DNA of 64,000 nucleotides from Antitrichia curtipendula (GCA_951230915.1 OX579633.1:3038001-3102000), one strand, 5' to 3'; numbered from the stretch's first letter, positions 13,027 through 27,017 are shown. Program-made: numbers and translations. The notes: generated by a model from the letters alone, not told the origin.

Positions 13027-16000
13027 ATGTGTGGTGCAAGCTTCACATGTCAATAGTGAGACCGGTTGTTGAGGAGGGGACTTTGGTCTTGAGAGAAGAC
13101 AAGTGCAAACTTTCATTGCCTTTTGCAATTGGAAGCTCTATGTGGACAATTGGTACTTCATGGTAAATGTCTTTGACCAAAAGATCCTACTTCCAATACA
13201 TTTAGGCATCACTACTATAGAAAATTAGCAAAGGCTCTAGAGTGTAGGGAAAGCATATTGAAAAAAGCATATTGAAAAAATAATTCTTGAATTAATCAAA
13301 TTCCTTTGGAGGGAAGAGAGCACAGGCACTATGACTACTTCAAAGAGAGATGCCAATGAAGATGCATGCACCATTGTGGAAAGAAAAGGATTGTCTATTG
13401 CTTTCCAAGTTTTTTGTGTCACATTACATTTTCTATAGATACTCAATTGAAAACTACTTCTTTAATTTCTTCAAACTTAATTCCATACTTGTTTTAAGAG
13501 ATTGCAATGGAAACTTGTTTTTTCTAACCTACCAATTCATTCCTTTGGATAGTTTGCATTCAACTTGGAGACTCCATACCATATTGCTCATTTGCAAATT
13601 GTGGATGCTTCTACAAGCAATGCATTAAATCCACCTCCACGTCCTCATGCACCACTTGGTCCAACTCCAGTACTCATTATTCAACAAATCATTTTTTTCT
13701 CACGCATCTTTTTTGAGAAAATGAGGAGATTGATCCAAAAGTGTAATAAACTTTTTTTCATTTCAACAATGATTACTTTGACAACCAAAAGTTTGAAATT
13801 ATAGGAAGCAATCAAGTTGTAAAGAATTTTTTGAAGGCAAATTTGATGAAGGTGGTTGTAGGAAAAAAGATTCTCGCTCTTACTCTTGGGATTGAGGTGG
13901 TTGATTTGCGAATGGATGAGAGAGATGGATGAGATGACTATGGAGGGCCACGGTGCCATAAGCACGGGATATCATGTTTGGAAGTTGAAGGATTGAATGT
14001 GGGGTTGGCATTTGATTTTGTCTAAAGTGTGGCTCTAAATTTGGAGAACCAAATTATTTTATAAAATGCAAAGGACAAATATAATAGTACTATCAAGTTT
14101 TGGAGGTGCAAAATATTGTGCGAAATGATTTAGTCCATAGAATTATTAAAGAGGATTGGAGTAATGTTTTTGAAGAAGCCTCCAACTTCATTAATGATGA
14201 TGTCTTTTTCAATGGACATGTACTTGCTCATAGAAGACATAGACAACACGTAAGGGTTCAAATTAGATTTCCTATGTTAGATACTAAAATTGATATTTCT
14301 TTACTGGATCATAAGAAGATGGAAGAAGAAGATGATAACAATGTCAGGAACAAAGGAAACAACAATATAAATGGAATAAAGCATGTAAATTATAATACCA
14401 CTAGGAGGAAAAACTTTATAACTCGTGATCCAAAGCAAGTGGAATTTTTAAGAATAATGGGTTCAATTTTTTTCTAGAACCATCTTTTGCAACTATGATG
14501 CATTTATTTGATATTTTTTGGTCTACATGTGTATTATGTGATATTGTCAAATAAACAAACAAATTGATATGCTACCAAATTGGATTCGAATGGAATGTAT
14601 ATGGGTGGTCTTGACTAAAAAGAATTGACAATTTTTGGTTTGAATTCTTTTGTTATTGTTTTTCTTTATGTGGGTATGAATTGGCAACTTAATCAATAAA
14701 TCTATTGGCACAAGGAAGGTTTCATTTTGCTTTGTCACATTATATTGAATATTGTAACTTGGACTTAATTTTAAACATTGAAAAAAATGTTTGCATCTTA
14801 CAAATCAATCCTAGCCACATATGACAAAAATTAACTTGGGTACTACAAGATGAGGCAACTCAAGTGGTTGTCCAATTTTATATGAGATGCTTGTAAGAAA
14901 TTTGGAATGTGAGGAAATTTATAATAATGGACAAGAATATTTTTTTTCAAATCTATAATGTCAAAGCTACTAAGATTCTTATTCCATATTGTTTGATAAT
15001 TGTACCTCAAGATTGTATTGTTGAATATGTGAAAAATATGTTCTAATTCAAATTTAGTTCTACAAAATTGAAATGTTAATTTTGAAAAGTTTTCTTGACA
15101 AATTATAGCCAAAGAACTTTAGGAGTCATATCAAAATTACAAAAATGACATTTTTTACAATATCAATTACGATTTTCTACATAAATAGTCAACACATATC
15201 CTAACATGACAAACATATAAATATGAAATTTACACATTATCTAATTGAGCTTTGAAATGATATTTGACTATGTTGCTCTAGGATTAATTTTTAGTGGTTA
15301 TCCGCTTTTTCCTCTATCACGGATATAAAAATTAGAATTTGATCTCATGGTGCAAGTAAGGTAAAGTGTTTGGTAAGGTAAAGCATTTGCCATTTTTTAA
15401 AAGTTTTGAAAAAATACTTAGAAGTGCTAAGTTTATACATGTGAAAGATAATTGAGCAAAATTTTCTACCAATTTTCTTGCACAATGGCCTATATTTCAG
15501 TTACTAATTTTCAAATACATTTTTCTAAAAAAATTATTGTCTTATTGAAACCAAAATTATATGACATCCAAATTTTATAACTTTAAAGTCTAGAAAAAGA
15601 TATTTTTCACTTTTAAGTTTCTAGATTGATTTTCAAAGGTACTTTTTTATTTCTTATGATTTCTAATTCAATGTGGAGTATCCAAAAAGTAAAAGAAGAA
15701 ATCACCATTTTTCAAATATAATGGTTTGTACTAATACCTACTCTTATTTAAGGAACAAAATCAAAATCAAAATCAATAGAAATTCATTAAAAGATGCTAG
15801 TTTTTTTTACCAACTACTGTTAAAATGCCTTTAGAAGCTTAAAGTGAACCACTTTTTTTGAGCACTTTACATCGCTTGCATCCAAGCTCAAATATTCTTC
15901 AAGTTCAATTTTTAGATTGAAGTTTCATCCATTTTCAAATTAAAATATCCCCTTACTTGTATGAAATTTGATCTTCATTCCAATTACATCAATTAGAGTC

Positions 16001-18654
16001 ATTCCTTGGTCAAATGTATTAAAAAATGAAGAAAATATTTTGAAATGCAAGATTTAATAATTTCTTGTAGTTTTGCTACTAATAGGAGCTCTACACCTTC
16101 TTTATGGGGTTTTATAAAAGGTTGGATGTGATGAATTTAAGGCCAAATTAGCTGGCTAATTCAATTATAAAACAGTGATAGTCAACAAGATCATCTAATT
16201 TTAAAAGCTTAAGTGGTTGCATCATTGCCATCAATTACCATTTATGCACTAGTTTTCTAAACTTTTCTTATTTGCAAAGACTTTCATTTATAAAAATACT
16301 TCAAATTTTGAGTTATTTATCTTGCATTGTGTTTTATATACATTCTACTTTATGATGGAGTTTTGAACCCTACATCTTCAATGAAACACTACAAAGTTTC
16401 AAATGAATGAGCAAAAATGGTCATGTCAAAAACTTCATTATGCCCAACATTTTAGCAAATTCAATTGCTAAAGTTTTAAGATTCTACAACTTCAATGATT
16501 GAAGATTATTTAGTATAAGCACTAATATACCATAATTCAAAATCACAAGGTTACTTCCATACAAGTCACCTTAAATTGCAATTGTGTTTTTTCAAAAATT
16601 AGATTTTGAGCTTGAGATAGACATGATAGAGGAATATAAAAGTTTATACCATTGAAGCTTTCAAAAGGTAGAGGATTGAAAGAGTCTTGAAGTTGTTAGG
16701 AAAAATGTATAGAATATTAGTAAAGTGTCATTTAGAATTAGCCAAATAGTTCCCGCTTAAAAAAATACTATATATTATAAATCAAATTTGTCCAATTATG
16801 TAGGATGGCACCTCTTACAGGGGCTAACACTATAATTATCTAGAAAATATAATTGTTGGCACTTGTTTTTGAGGGTAAAGAAGAAATCTAATTTGGAAGG
16901 TAGACAAGTAGTTGGTATGAGGGCATGTCATTTCTAAAATTTTACAATCTATTTTTGAAGGTTGGCAAAAATTAAGAGTATGTTTGTCTTGCATCCCACA
17001 CCAAGTTCCAAAGGTCAAGCACAAGTTTACATTAAGACTACATTTCTCTTTCACTAGAAAGGAGATTCTATTGCATACTACACATTTTATGAATTATGGT
17101 TTGCTTAAATTTTTTTTTATAGGCAATGAGCCTTGTTTTATGATAGGTCAATGTCTACATATTTAATACAATATATGCAAAGTGTTTAATTGCAATGTTA
17201 TTAGTGTTGGATTTATTGTGCACTGTAATCTAATTTTAATGCAATCTAATTACATTGCACATTGTATAGGCAATTAAAAAAATAGAAATTTAATATCAAT
17301 TGTGTGTTTTTGTTCCCTTATAGATTATATTTTTTTGTATGAGATGATTCGATTCATTCCAATTGAAGAATTGATGCAAAATTTATGCTACATCTTGTTT
17401 TGCAAGCAATCGAAGTATCCTACTAATTTCACTCCCTTTCATGAAGCTTACTGATTTGTTAAAACAATTGGTAAAGGGAAGATAGGTATATCTTTAATCT
17501 TTGAGTCCTCAAGGACTAAAAAGACAAAATGTGTCTTCTTCAAATTTTCAGTGGCAAATTCTTGGTAGGGTGAAAAAAAATCTCAACATTTGTAAAGTAG
17601 GATCTTGTAGAGTAACATGTTGACATACTTGTTGCATTTTTTGATTTTCAAAAATTCAACGTGGGAAGTATTTAAAAAAATATTAAGGAAATGTAGTCTG
17701 CTAGAAAAGGGAGCAAACAGAACTTTCTCCAGTGAAAGGAATAGTAGGAATGGAAAAACATACTTTCTTGGACATTTCTAGTCTTTGCACTGCACAAAAA
17801 AACTAGATCTAGAAAAAAAATTCAAATTTGTATTTTTAGCAATTTAAAAAATACAAAGTTCAATCTGGTGTGATTTATAACAAAAAATAAATAGAATGAT
17901 TCTAGAATTTTTGAAGATGTTCCAAAAAATATGCCAATAATTTTAATTATTGAATTTCAAAAATTGACAAATACATGAATTTTTAAATTTTTTGTAGGAT
18001 TCAATTTGGTTAGTTTTGGCTTTCTACTCTTTTAGTTTGAAAATGTGTACAAATTTTAGAGAGTTTTTTTATTTATCATTCATTTTTTATTTATTTTAAG
18101 AATATAAGAAGATTATTTTTCTTTTGATAATTTTTCTTCCCTTCAAATTGTAATTTTTTGCCTAGAAAGTTGATCATCCAAATTGTTATAGTCTATATTG
18201 GTCAATATTTTCCAATGGTCAATATAATCCATTAGTCAATATTTTTGACAATTAATTCCATGAATACTAGAGAAAGCAATCTTTACTTTTGTACAATTGA
18301 AATAAAAAATTATAAACATATCTATATGCGAAAAAATATCAAAATGGGACAATTCATTGAAAACCTCTATTGTCAAAAAGTTGTTGAGCCTTGAAGGGTT
18401 AAAGGACACGACCCCCATGACAAGGTAGTCACCAAAATTGCTCCAATTATTGAACCAATAGATACATTCTTTGTTCCTACATTGAACAATGAAGTCATCC
18501 ATTGACCACATTTCACATTTTGGCCTCAATGTCCTTCAAGGGCTAACTACACAATGATGTATTCCTTTAAAAGCCACAATGTTATATTGCAATATTGGCA
18601 ATCCAACCTACAACTATCAAAAACAATTTTCTAGTTGGATATGTATTAGAATAA
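13027..18654. other. AT-rich intergenic DNA, no supported gene
   Basis: Several open frames of 60-125 codons occur (for example 14100-14477 on the plus strand, Asn/Asp-rich), but none shows a known domain or a plausible exon chain. A small direct repeat (AAAGCATATTGAAAA twice) lies near 13250. The stretch looks like decayed repeat DNA. Confidence 0.55.
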
Positions 18655-19115
18655 GATTTACTCTAAAAGTCTTGAAAATCATCCTTGCTTTGATCCTTAG
18701 TTTGCTTCTAATTCCAAATTGCCATTGAAATTTTAATCAACTTGTATTCTTTTGGAATGACAACAAGACCAAATTGCATGCAAGTCTAATCACATAGGTT
18801 GTTGTCTTCCTAAATACAAGTTTAGCTCCCACCCTTGCATAAAGAAGGGGTCAAACACAAATTAGAACTTCAAGTGGTGCAACAAGAACTTCTTGATCCT
18901 CTCTTTTTTGCAAAGGTGGGAGATGGGGAGCTGAACCTCTATTCAGGAAGACAAACCAATGTGATTAGATTGCATGCAAAAATCAGGCCTTTTTGTCATT
19001 CCAAAAAATACCGAGTTGATTAAAAATTCAAAGGCAGGTGGGGATTAAAAGTTGGATTGGAAGCAAATTAAGGACAAAAGAGAGGATGATTTCCAAGACT
19101 TTTAGGATAACTCTG
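18655..19115. repeat. Long hairpin (~460 bp inverted repeat)
   Basis: The left arm (about 18655-18840) and right arm (about 18900-19115) are imperfect inverted copies of roughly 190 bp; shared blocks include CTAAAAGTCTTG, TTTTGGAATGACAA, TTGCATGCAA and GCTCCCACC, each with its complement opposite. The central ~60 bp also folds partly. There is no coding content. It could be a MITE or fold-back element, or a source of small RNA if transcribed. Confidence 0.75.
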
Positions 19116-19796
19116 CCAGCTGGCTAGTACTCCGTACATTCTATCGTAAAACCATTTCCTAGTCTAAGGTGGACACTGGACTGTCGAGACCAATTTAACA
19201 AGATGCGATAATGTGAACTCACAGTGCTGCAGGCATTGATATCACGCAGCAATGAATGCACCTAAGTCAGTCTCAATGGGACTTGTAAATTGGAAAAGCA
19301 CTCGCATCCACTTTCTCCTCATCAAAGACGGATGCAGTGGTGGCCGTCCTGTGCGCTTCTTCTCATTCAAAATTTAAATAGATCCCGAGTGTTCATACGG
19401 GTTCAAAAATAAAAATAAAAAATCGATCCTAAGAACAATCACATTCTACAAGACTAAAGATCGCATCACTTCTCTACAGGCTCCGGGCACCATCAGATTC
19501 CTCTTCTTCCCGGATGTAGATCGGGGTGGCCATTGGGATTCTGTTCTGTCAATGTCATTGGAAGTCGAAGCAAAAGTGTGCAGCATATATGTATGTTACA
19601 TTCAAGTAAGACACTGATTCTTGCCTTCTCCATCCAACCCCAGTTTGACAAGTGTATTTGCTCCACTTCAGCAAGTATTCAATTTTGATGCAGTACTGTA
19701 CATCACCGAGCCCCTGTTCCAAAACAGGGAAACAAGGGGTCGGCTACAATTGCCTGAGCAGGGGCTGTCACTGCGAGCGTATACGCCTTGATGAAA
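19116..19796. other. Region downstream of the MTHFR-like locus
   Basis: This holds the probable 3' untranslated and termination region of the minus-strand MTHFR-like locus, which stops at 19797. It is somewhat richer in G+C than the DNA further left. No coding sequence or obvious repeat was seen. Confidence 0.45.
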
Positions 19797-22700
19797 TTAC
19801 AATGAGGCAAAAACGGAGAACAGGTCGCCGTTAATGTAGTCATTATCAACAATGCTGACCAGGAAGTATGAACTCTTGATCTGCACACAGTCCCAAATCA
19901 GTGTTGTCAGACATTTACATGCAAGAATAGGAAATCGCACCGCCGTTGATGTTGACAATGCCATTTCGTTCTGAACAGTGAAAAAGCTCCCGCTCAGGAA
20001 ATGTAACCGATCCACAACAGCACACGTGACAAATGGATCTGTCCAAGAGATAACGAGTATACAAAATAACAAGCGCTATTTGTAAATTGACGAAATGATG
20101 ATGCAAACAAGCTTTAGTTCGACCTTCAACTTGCACATACCTCAGAAAGAATCTTGCGTGAGGCGTCCTCTTCTGTATAAAGCGAAGCCCATTCCTGATC
20201 CCAGGCCTGGAAAGTCTCGTCCTTCCACACCATGAAGCTCACAGGATCCACTACAGTTGGCTGTATCACCTCCTTGGCAGGGAAAACACCCCATGTGACG
20301 GCGTTGACATTGGTGGGTCCAATGTTAGACTGTGTTTCACCCTTTGCGTTGACTGCAATGTAAGTCAACGATGGGTTTGCCTTCGCCTTCTGGATCACAG
20401 CTTGAAGACTCTCAGGTGAACAGAAAAACTCTACGTATGCTTTCTGGTAGACATAGCCACCTGGACCTCCCCATCCTGAACACCCCATTTCAAGTACCCA
20501 TGTCAGCATAGAAATCGCACAGATACTATTTTAACCTCTTAGTGCTTGAATTAAAACTGAAAATCCCAGCCAATTATAGTAACTTCCAAAACACATGTCT
20601 ACCATTCAAAAATGGTGAGCATGGTTTCTTCTTTCTATTAATATTCTGCTAGCCTCCAAAATGATTCATTCCAATTCCAATAAATATGAAAGTGGCTACG
20701 TTTGGTCACGTAGGCACTCATAATAATAGGTTTACTCCTAATGACCAGAAGTAGCCGCTTCCATATTGATAGGCGTTGAATAAATCAGTTGGAAAGCTTC
20801 AGGAAAGAGCAAAATGTAACCAAAGAAGAAGTCATACTACAATCAACTATTAGCTTGCAAAACGAACTTTCTGTTGTTATATTGAGCATTATGGAGTTTA
20901 AAAAAATCAACTGCCAAGTACTTTCACATACATGACGTTGCCAAAATGCTGTCCATGACTAACTGTAGTACGCAGCTACAAAAGAGGAAATGACATACCA
21001 ACACTCGGGGAGTCTGACTTCTCGCCATTGACGGCAGGCTGACTGTTGATTGTTAAGAACCCTTGCTTGTTGAGTGCAACCAGCTTCTCGTTGATCTGCA
21101 CAGTCTCGGGCTGCAGGCCTTCGAGCTCCGACCATGGGTGCGTGCTCAAACCGCCTTGGCAGTACTTCGCGAAAATCTGCAAAGTGTACATTGGTCATAA
21201 AACCACCCAATTGTGTTCGCATAAGATTACCCCAAGCCTTAAACTCTAAGTGCCCTAGATAAAAATAGGAAATCCACATTCGAAGCCAACAGTCGATAAT
21301 AGAACCTTTCAAAAAATATTTTACCGCTCAGAAATTTAGGGTATGATTTTTACTTTCTATGCTTCATTTTGCTACGTTACTTGAAACTACCTACCAAAGT
21401 CATTTCAACTCTTGGTATGGAAGCAGTTACTAGTGGTCATTCAGGTACTCACTGAATAAACAAGAAATTGATCATTTCTTACCGCATTAACATCTTCAGA
21501 CGAGTTCAACGGCACTGCCCACTCTTTCTGCATTTTCTTGCTGCGTGTCTTCTTCCTCAAGAACTGTAAGTGTAACACAAGAATTTAGTTGCGAGCTACT
21601 CCAACCCACTCATGTCGGTACTGAGTCAATGCAAAAGAACTTGAATAATCAATTTTAGTACAAAGATGCACAAAAGGGACATGAATTATCCAGTGCAGTA
21701 TATCTATAAAGGTTTCATATGCCCAACAAGAACTGACCTGATGATCATTGAAGCTGCCGTAAGCAGGGTTGCCAGTGTCTCCCCATCGGCCGCGGGGAAA
21801 CTCATCCCAGCTCGTAGTTCGTGAAATATAGCTTCTGGGCCGGTTTGCCCTGCAAAGACAAGAGGGCGATCGCTCAACCAGTGAGTTCTCAAAGTAAAAT
21901 ACAAAAAGTTCACTTTGGAAGCAAGTAGTCGATAATAGCAACTTCGTACACACACTTCTATCTTTCAAACATGTAGGACATGAGTTCTTTTTAATAGTTA
22001 CATTCTGTTTCCTTCCTTGAAGCTTCCTAAATGATTCAGTTAGAAGAGAATTATTCTTAGTACATCTTGTCCCAATTTTCAAGGATGCTAAAATATGTTG
22101 TAATATGGATAACGTATGAAGTCAGTAGGGGCCCAATCGCGAGCTTATATTATACTCGAATATTGCATCTATGATGTAACTCATGGAAGTATCTTTGACA
22201 GAAAGAATCTAGAGCTATCTCATTTCTTACCGGTGAAGTGTTTGGAGGACTCTTGAATTGTAAACGGGCAACTTTCAACCCACAGGCAAAGGACCTCAGC
22301 AATTGAGTTCCCTACCTCAGAGCGGTTTTCAGAATAAATAGGCAAATACTTAAAAATTTCGTGATGCACAGCACATAAAAAGAGAGGGACTCAAATATGC
22401 ACCAGAAAATAGGACGCACATCCTCCTTTGTACGCTTGCTGTTGGTCGGAGGCCTCCATGGTAGAGGACGAGTGACCTTGCTGAAGTCGATTAACCCCAG
22501 ATTCTGCCAAGAGCAATGAATCGTTAGGCTCCAAGGTAAACATGAAAATAGGAAGCTAAATTAAATGGAGAAACATTAAACATTAACAAGACACAGGATC
22601 CACATTGCCATGAAATACCTGTAAGATACCAAGTACAGACTTCTCTAGGTTCAAAGAGTACAAGTGCAACGTCTTGATGTCGTGCGCCAAGATCTTTTTG

Positions 22701-25700
22701 CACATTTCCGTACCCAAATGGATACCATACGCTCTCACTGCTTCGTCGTTATCCTTGATAGGTTCTAGCGCAGCCATAATTTCAGCTGGCACCTGATGAA
22801 AAATTTATGCATCAGAGACATTGCCCTAGAATACTATTGCAGTTACAGTTCAACACTGGTCTCTGAGGTAGTGAATAAATCCTGACGGAAAACTTTTTGT
22901 TGAGGGCAGACATGCATCGACCATAAGTGGAGTCAATTATACAGAAGCACATGAAAAGAATCTAACGATCATGACAATGTAAAACAGCTGAGGTGTTAAC
23001 CTGCCCAAAATTTTGTTCACCCTCTGAGAATTTATTTGTCAAAATTCATACTATCTTCATACAATACCATACAATACCATATAATAATGTACTTTAGTGT
23101 GTTAGAATCCTCTCAGAACTGAGGACAAGGCACATTAAAAAATTCCACCCTAATAGGAGAAATTATTCAAAATAGCCGAAAGCAACGAGACTGGGTTCCC
23201 AACCTACTTCTGATTTGGACACTGGCGGTAAGAGTCGCAAAGGTTAGGAGGCAAATGCAGTACCTTGGTCTTACACAAGCTGGTCATACGGACAAAGCCC
23301 CTGTAGTTTTGAATGGGCATAATACCAGGCACCACAGGTACCTTGATGCCAATCTGACGACAGTCATTCACAAACTTCAAATAGATGTCGGTGTCATAGA
23401 ACAGCTGCGTAACAATAACTTCAGCGCCAGCATCAACCTGATCATCGATAGTCAGAAAAAATTCAGGTTAGTAGAAAGCGCTAGGAAATTAACCTAAATC
23501 GTGAGTAGAGAGAACCCGCTGTGCAGACCTGGAGTTCTAAAGGGTATCGAAGGCAACGAAATCCTATCCAAAGTATAGAAGACCAGAATGTATTTATAAA
23601 AAACAAAGGTCAATGAGATCAACCTAAGAAGACCTCTCAATTGTGAAAGAGTTATTAGACCCTCAGAAGGACGGTCCTGCACAGTCTAGAGGTCATAGGG
23701 TTTTTGATTTAGAAGGATCTAAGTTGAGCATCCTGCAAGCCCAAGGGTGTGGACTACGAGACATACCAGGGTATCCAGCGACAGTAATTCCAAAGTGGTC
23801 ACCGTATTTGGCTTTGATGTGCCGCACCTGCAGACGTATCATTTTAAGACGCATTAGGAGCGACCATTCATCACAAAAGAACCCCCATTAGATTGACAAC
23901 GTTTTTAATGTCAACCTAGTAGAAACTAGAATCACACAATCCTCCTGTTATGTCAAGGTAGGGACACTCAAAGTTGCAAGGACCTAAAATCATTTCTTTT
24001 ATATCTTAGACAACAGACACATACTGATTCAGAGGATGTACAACACCTCAATATCTGATCAAGTGGGGGGTTTAGAACATCTATTATTATAACTTTGACC
24101 ATTCATAACTTATCCAAATGAATCATTCTTTGGTGCTTTGGAATCCTTTTCCAGTTGCAAACAAACAAAAAGGAATTTGACGCTCATTAGAAAAATAGCA
24201 ACTCCGGGTGCCCTACAATAATGTTAATGGAACACGAATGGTGTTGACTAAATGTCACTAAGTGTCATTGGCATTAACTTCATAATATATTAGCGACTAT
24301 TAAGTTATTATTAATAAAAATGAACTTGACATTATTTAGTAATATCTTTATATTGATATGTTCTATTAGATTACGATTAGTTTAACAGTGATACCTCTGC
24401 GAAGCTAACAGGGGATATTTCGAGATGGTTCAATTGACATGGATTTTGATAAGCAGAAAACTGCAGATAATGAACGCTATGGCAGCAGAGCACCTTACCA
24501 GATCCAACGCGCAGGAAAACCCTCCTTCAATAGTCACAAACTTGTCCTGGCCATGTGGAGGATCACCCCGAAGCGCAAGAATGTTCTGGATGCCGTTGGC
24601 TTTGACATTGTCAAGAGCGTCATCGAGCTTCTCCACCGGCATGTTCGTGCAGGTCAGATGCATCATAGTCTCAACACAAATCTGTTCAGAGACATCAGTC
24701 GTCAGCAAAGACCAAGAAGTCAACCTCATTTCATTGAACCAGAACTTGTGGTGGTAACCACCTACAGTAGGCTCCCCTGGACGTGCGGGGTGAGGTGGCA
24801 ACTCCAAATTGCATGCAAGGTTCAAGTTCTCCTACGATAATAAAACCTAATTGTGATAATTCAAAATCTTGCACAATGAGTTCATATTGATTTTGAGATT
24901 GTGCACCACCTCCACATCAACGCCAGAAGTCGTGTTGGATTAGGCCATCTAACTATATAATTTAAAACCCACGTCATACATTCTTGGCTGCGTTGAAATC
25001 CTCAATGAATTTTGCGAACAAATATATTAAAAATCTAACCATTCTAATGACAATGACAGAAACTATACTCAGGCACTTAAGGTTACCACACCTCCACAAC
25101 GAACAAATCTCTGAAAATCAAAAATCAGAAATCGCCATGACAATTTCAGAATTAGAAGTTGGCATGTTCTCACTGGATGAGCTGAGGCAATAGCTTTCAT
25201 TTGAAATCCAACTCAAGACTTGCATATTATGCCCGCAAACACCAAATTACAGAAAATGCCCAGTGATGAGTGAAGCGGAGTAAAAATTCAAATGTTCACA
25301 GCGAACAACTCCTTGCAGTTCAAAGATGAGCCTAGGCTCTTTGTAAAGGTATCCACAAGTACCACAATCTTCAGAATTAGAACTAGGGTATGTTTTCATT
25401 GGATGACCAATCCATTTAATAACTAACTCTAGAATTCAGGTAACCAATTATGCAGTAACCAAAATAAATAAATAGATGCCAAGTCAAGAGCACCAGATTT
25501 TCAAATGCTCCTAGCACACAAACCCCTTCGAGTTAGAAAACGAGTCTAGGCTCTTTTGAAAAATGTTCCAGACGTACACATTCTTTTCCCACTCACCATG
25601 TTCTGCATCTTGTTGGCAATGTCGAGGGTAATGGCCGAAGTCGACCCGCCCGCTCCCCACGTGATGTCGCAGAACGCCGGCTGATGCATCACCATGCGAT

Positions 25701-25815
25701 CCATTCGGTCCTACAAATTCTCCACGCCCTCCTCGGTCTTCGGAGGGAAAAACTCGAAGGAGAACACCACATTGCCGCCCGCCAGACCATTGTTGATCTT
25801 ATCGATGACCTTCAT
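19797..25815 (-). pseudogene. MTHFR: Methylenetetrahydrofolate reductase (MTHFR)-like, disrupted
   Basis: Plant MTHFR is a cytosolic FAD enzyme that reduces methylene-THF to methyl-THF for methionine synthesis. Exons: 25597-25815, 24499-24681, 23767-23827, 23264-23437, 22619-22792, 22403-22503, 21738-21849, 21483-21563, 20999-21176, 20141-20475 and 19797-19880 (stop TAA). Signature blocks are [60 protein letters not shown], the linker RPLPWRPP and the C-terminal domain ([28 protein letters not shown]). Two lesions stand out. Codon 35 is TAG (25711-25713) where the family has Phe after GVENL. The exon for the block after VAGYP (about 28 residues, EAHPDVIGENG...) is not found between 23438 and 23766; joining the flanking exons gives a frameshift and an immediate stop. 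All other splice sites and phases are intact, so this is either a young pseudogene or an assembly error. Confidence 0.82.
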
Positions 25816-26537
25816 GGTTGTTCAGGGTTTCTCTCTCCGCCTAGAATCTGAGAGTTTCAGCACACACTCGATCCTTGCAAGAAAATCGCGAGTCTACCAA
25901 TAAGGAAAAAATGCAAATTACGAATCCAATTAAGCTTCGATAACAATCAGAATGCGAAGAAGAACCCTTGAACCCCCTCTAGAAACAAAAGAAACACCAG
26001 GAAAAACACCAGGTGAAGAAGCAGGAAGTGCAATAAGACCTTAGATGAAGGGCGGAGACGAGAGCAAGACAAGAGAACAGGGCGATGGTGATGGCGAGAC
26101 GGAGATGACGACATGAATGCTTTGGACTTTGGAGAGTTTCATTGTCGGTGGTGGTCCGTTTCTTTATTCGTTCGTGGTGAAGTTTTGGGTTCAAATTTTT
26201 TGTTTTATTTTTTCATTTTCGGTGCAAATTGAAGGAATTTCAATTGGAAGTGGAAGTTAATCTTAGAAGGGCCCATGACTAATAAGGTAGTCAATGAATA
26301 GTTTGGTTCTCAAGGTCGTTCTAGGGTCAAGATCCGACTTTTGAAGCCTACTTCAATGTTCTCAAGATGAAAAGTTAGCAATGATTTGCCCACATCTTCT
26401 CTTTGGCATGATAAAATTGCAATTGTATGAAATGATAATATTCATCTCCAAAAAAATATAATGATCTATCATCATTGATGAGATTCTTTTTGCTTTTGCA
26501 TACTAAAGGGAGGATAGTAATTGCCACCAGGTTCCAC
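25816..26537. other. 5' leader and upstream region of the MTHFR-like locus
   Basis: The 5' leader of the minus-strand MTHFR-like locus lies immediately above 25815; the ATG context is AACAACCATGAAG. No other gene is recognised. The short frame 25979-26194 (minus) has no known homology and is not called. The large transposon begins at 26540. Confidence 0.4.
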
Positions 26538-26646
26538 TACACTAAAATTGATAAATAGTGTTGGGTGATAATTAGTGTTGTTCCCTGTTTTTTACCCCCA
26601 ACGCTATTTTCCAACTTATGTGTAAATAGTGTTGAGGCACTTAACT

Positions 26647-26800
26647 CCCACCGTCAAACTCTGGCCCTTCCTTGGGAACTATAATTTTTGCCTCCTGCCC
26701 TCAAATTCTGACCCTTCTCTGGGAAACTGTAATTTTTGCCTCTCGCTGTCAAATTCTGGCCCTTCCTTCTTTCTCTAGAAAACTTTATCTTTCGCTTGCT
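26647..26800. repeat. Three ~50 bp tandem units
   Basis: Units share 'gtcaaa(c/t)tctg(g/a)cccttc' and 'aactataatttttgcct' and follow each other from about 26647 to 26800, just inside the left end of the pogo-like element. They are imperfect, with no coding role apparent. Confidence 0.6.
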
Positions 26801-26894
26801 TCCTTGCCCCGCTCTTCCTTTGTTTGGTGACTGCCTTGGAGAGATTGTGAAGAGAGGTGGAGAGCTCTCCGGTCCATCAAAGGCACTCCTTCCA

Positions 26895-27017
26895 AGGTGG
26901 GGGGTGGGGGTGGGGTGCCGCCAAGGCCTACTCTTAGATAAAAAGGCAAAAAGAGGGGGGAGGAAAAAAAGGAAAAAGGAGGGGGAGGAAGAAAAAAGAA
27001 ATAAAAAAGAAAAATAG
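26895..27017. repeat. Purine-rich low-complexity tract
   Basis: A G-rich stretch (GGTGGGGGGTGGGGG near 26897) is followed by ~70 bases almost purely A and G. The 93-codon frame across it is low complexity and not called. It could adopt unusual DNA structure. Confidence 0.6.

Noticed and set aside
14100..14477. 125-codon plus-strand frame, Asn/Asp-rich
   Set aside because: No known domain, no upstream or downstream exon, surrounded by decayed repeat DNA.
24425..24840. Plus-strand frames of 110 and 133 codons
   Set aside because: Antisense shadows of the MTHFR exon at 24499-24681.
25694..25903. 69-codon plus-strand frame
   Set aside because: Antisense to MTHFR exon 1; it exists partly because of the same base that makes the TAG on the minus strand.
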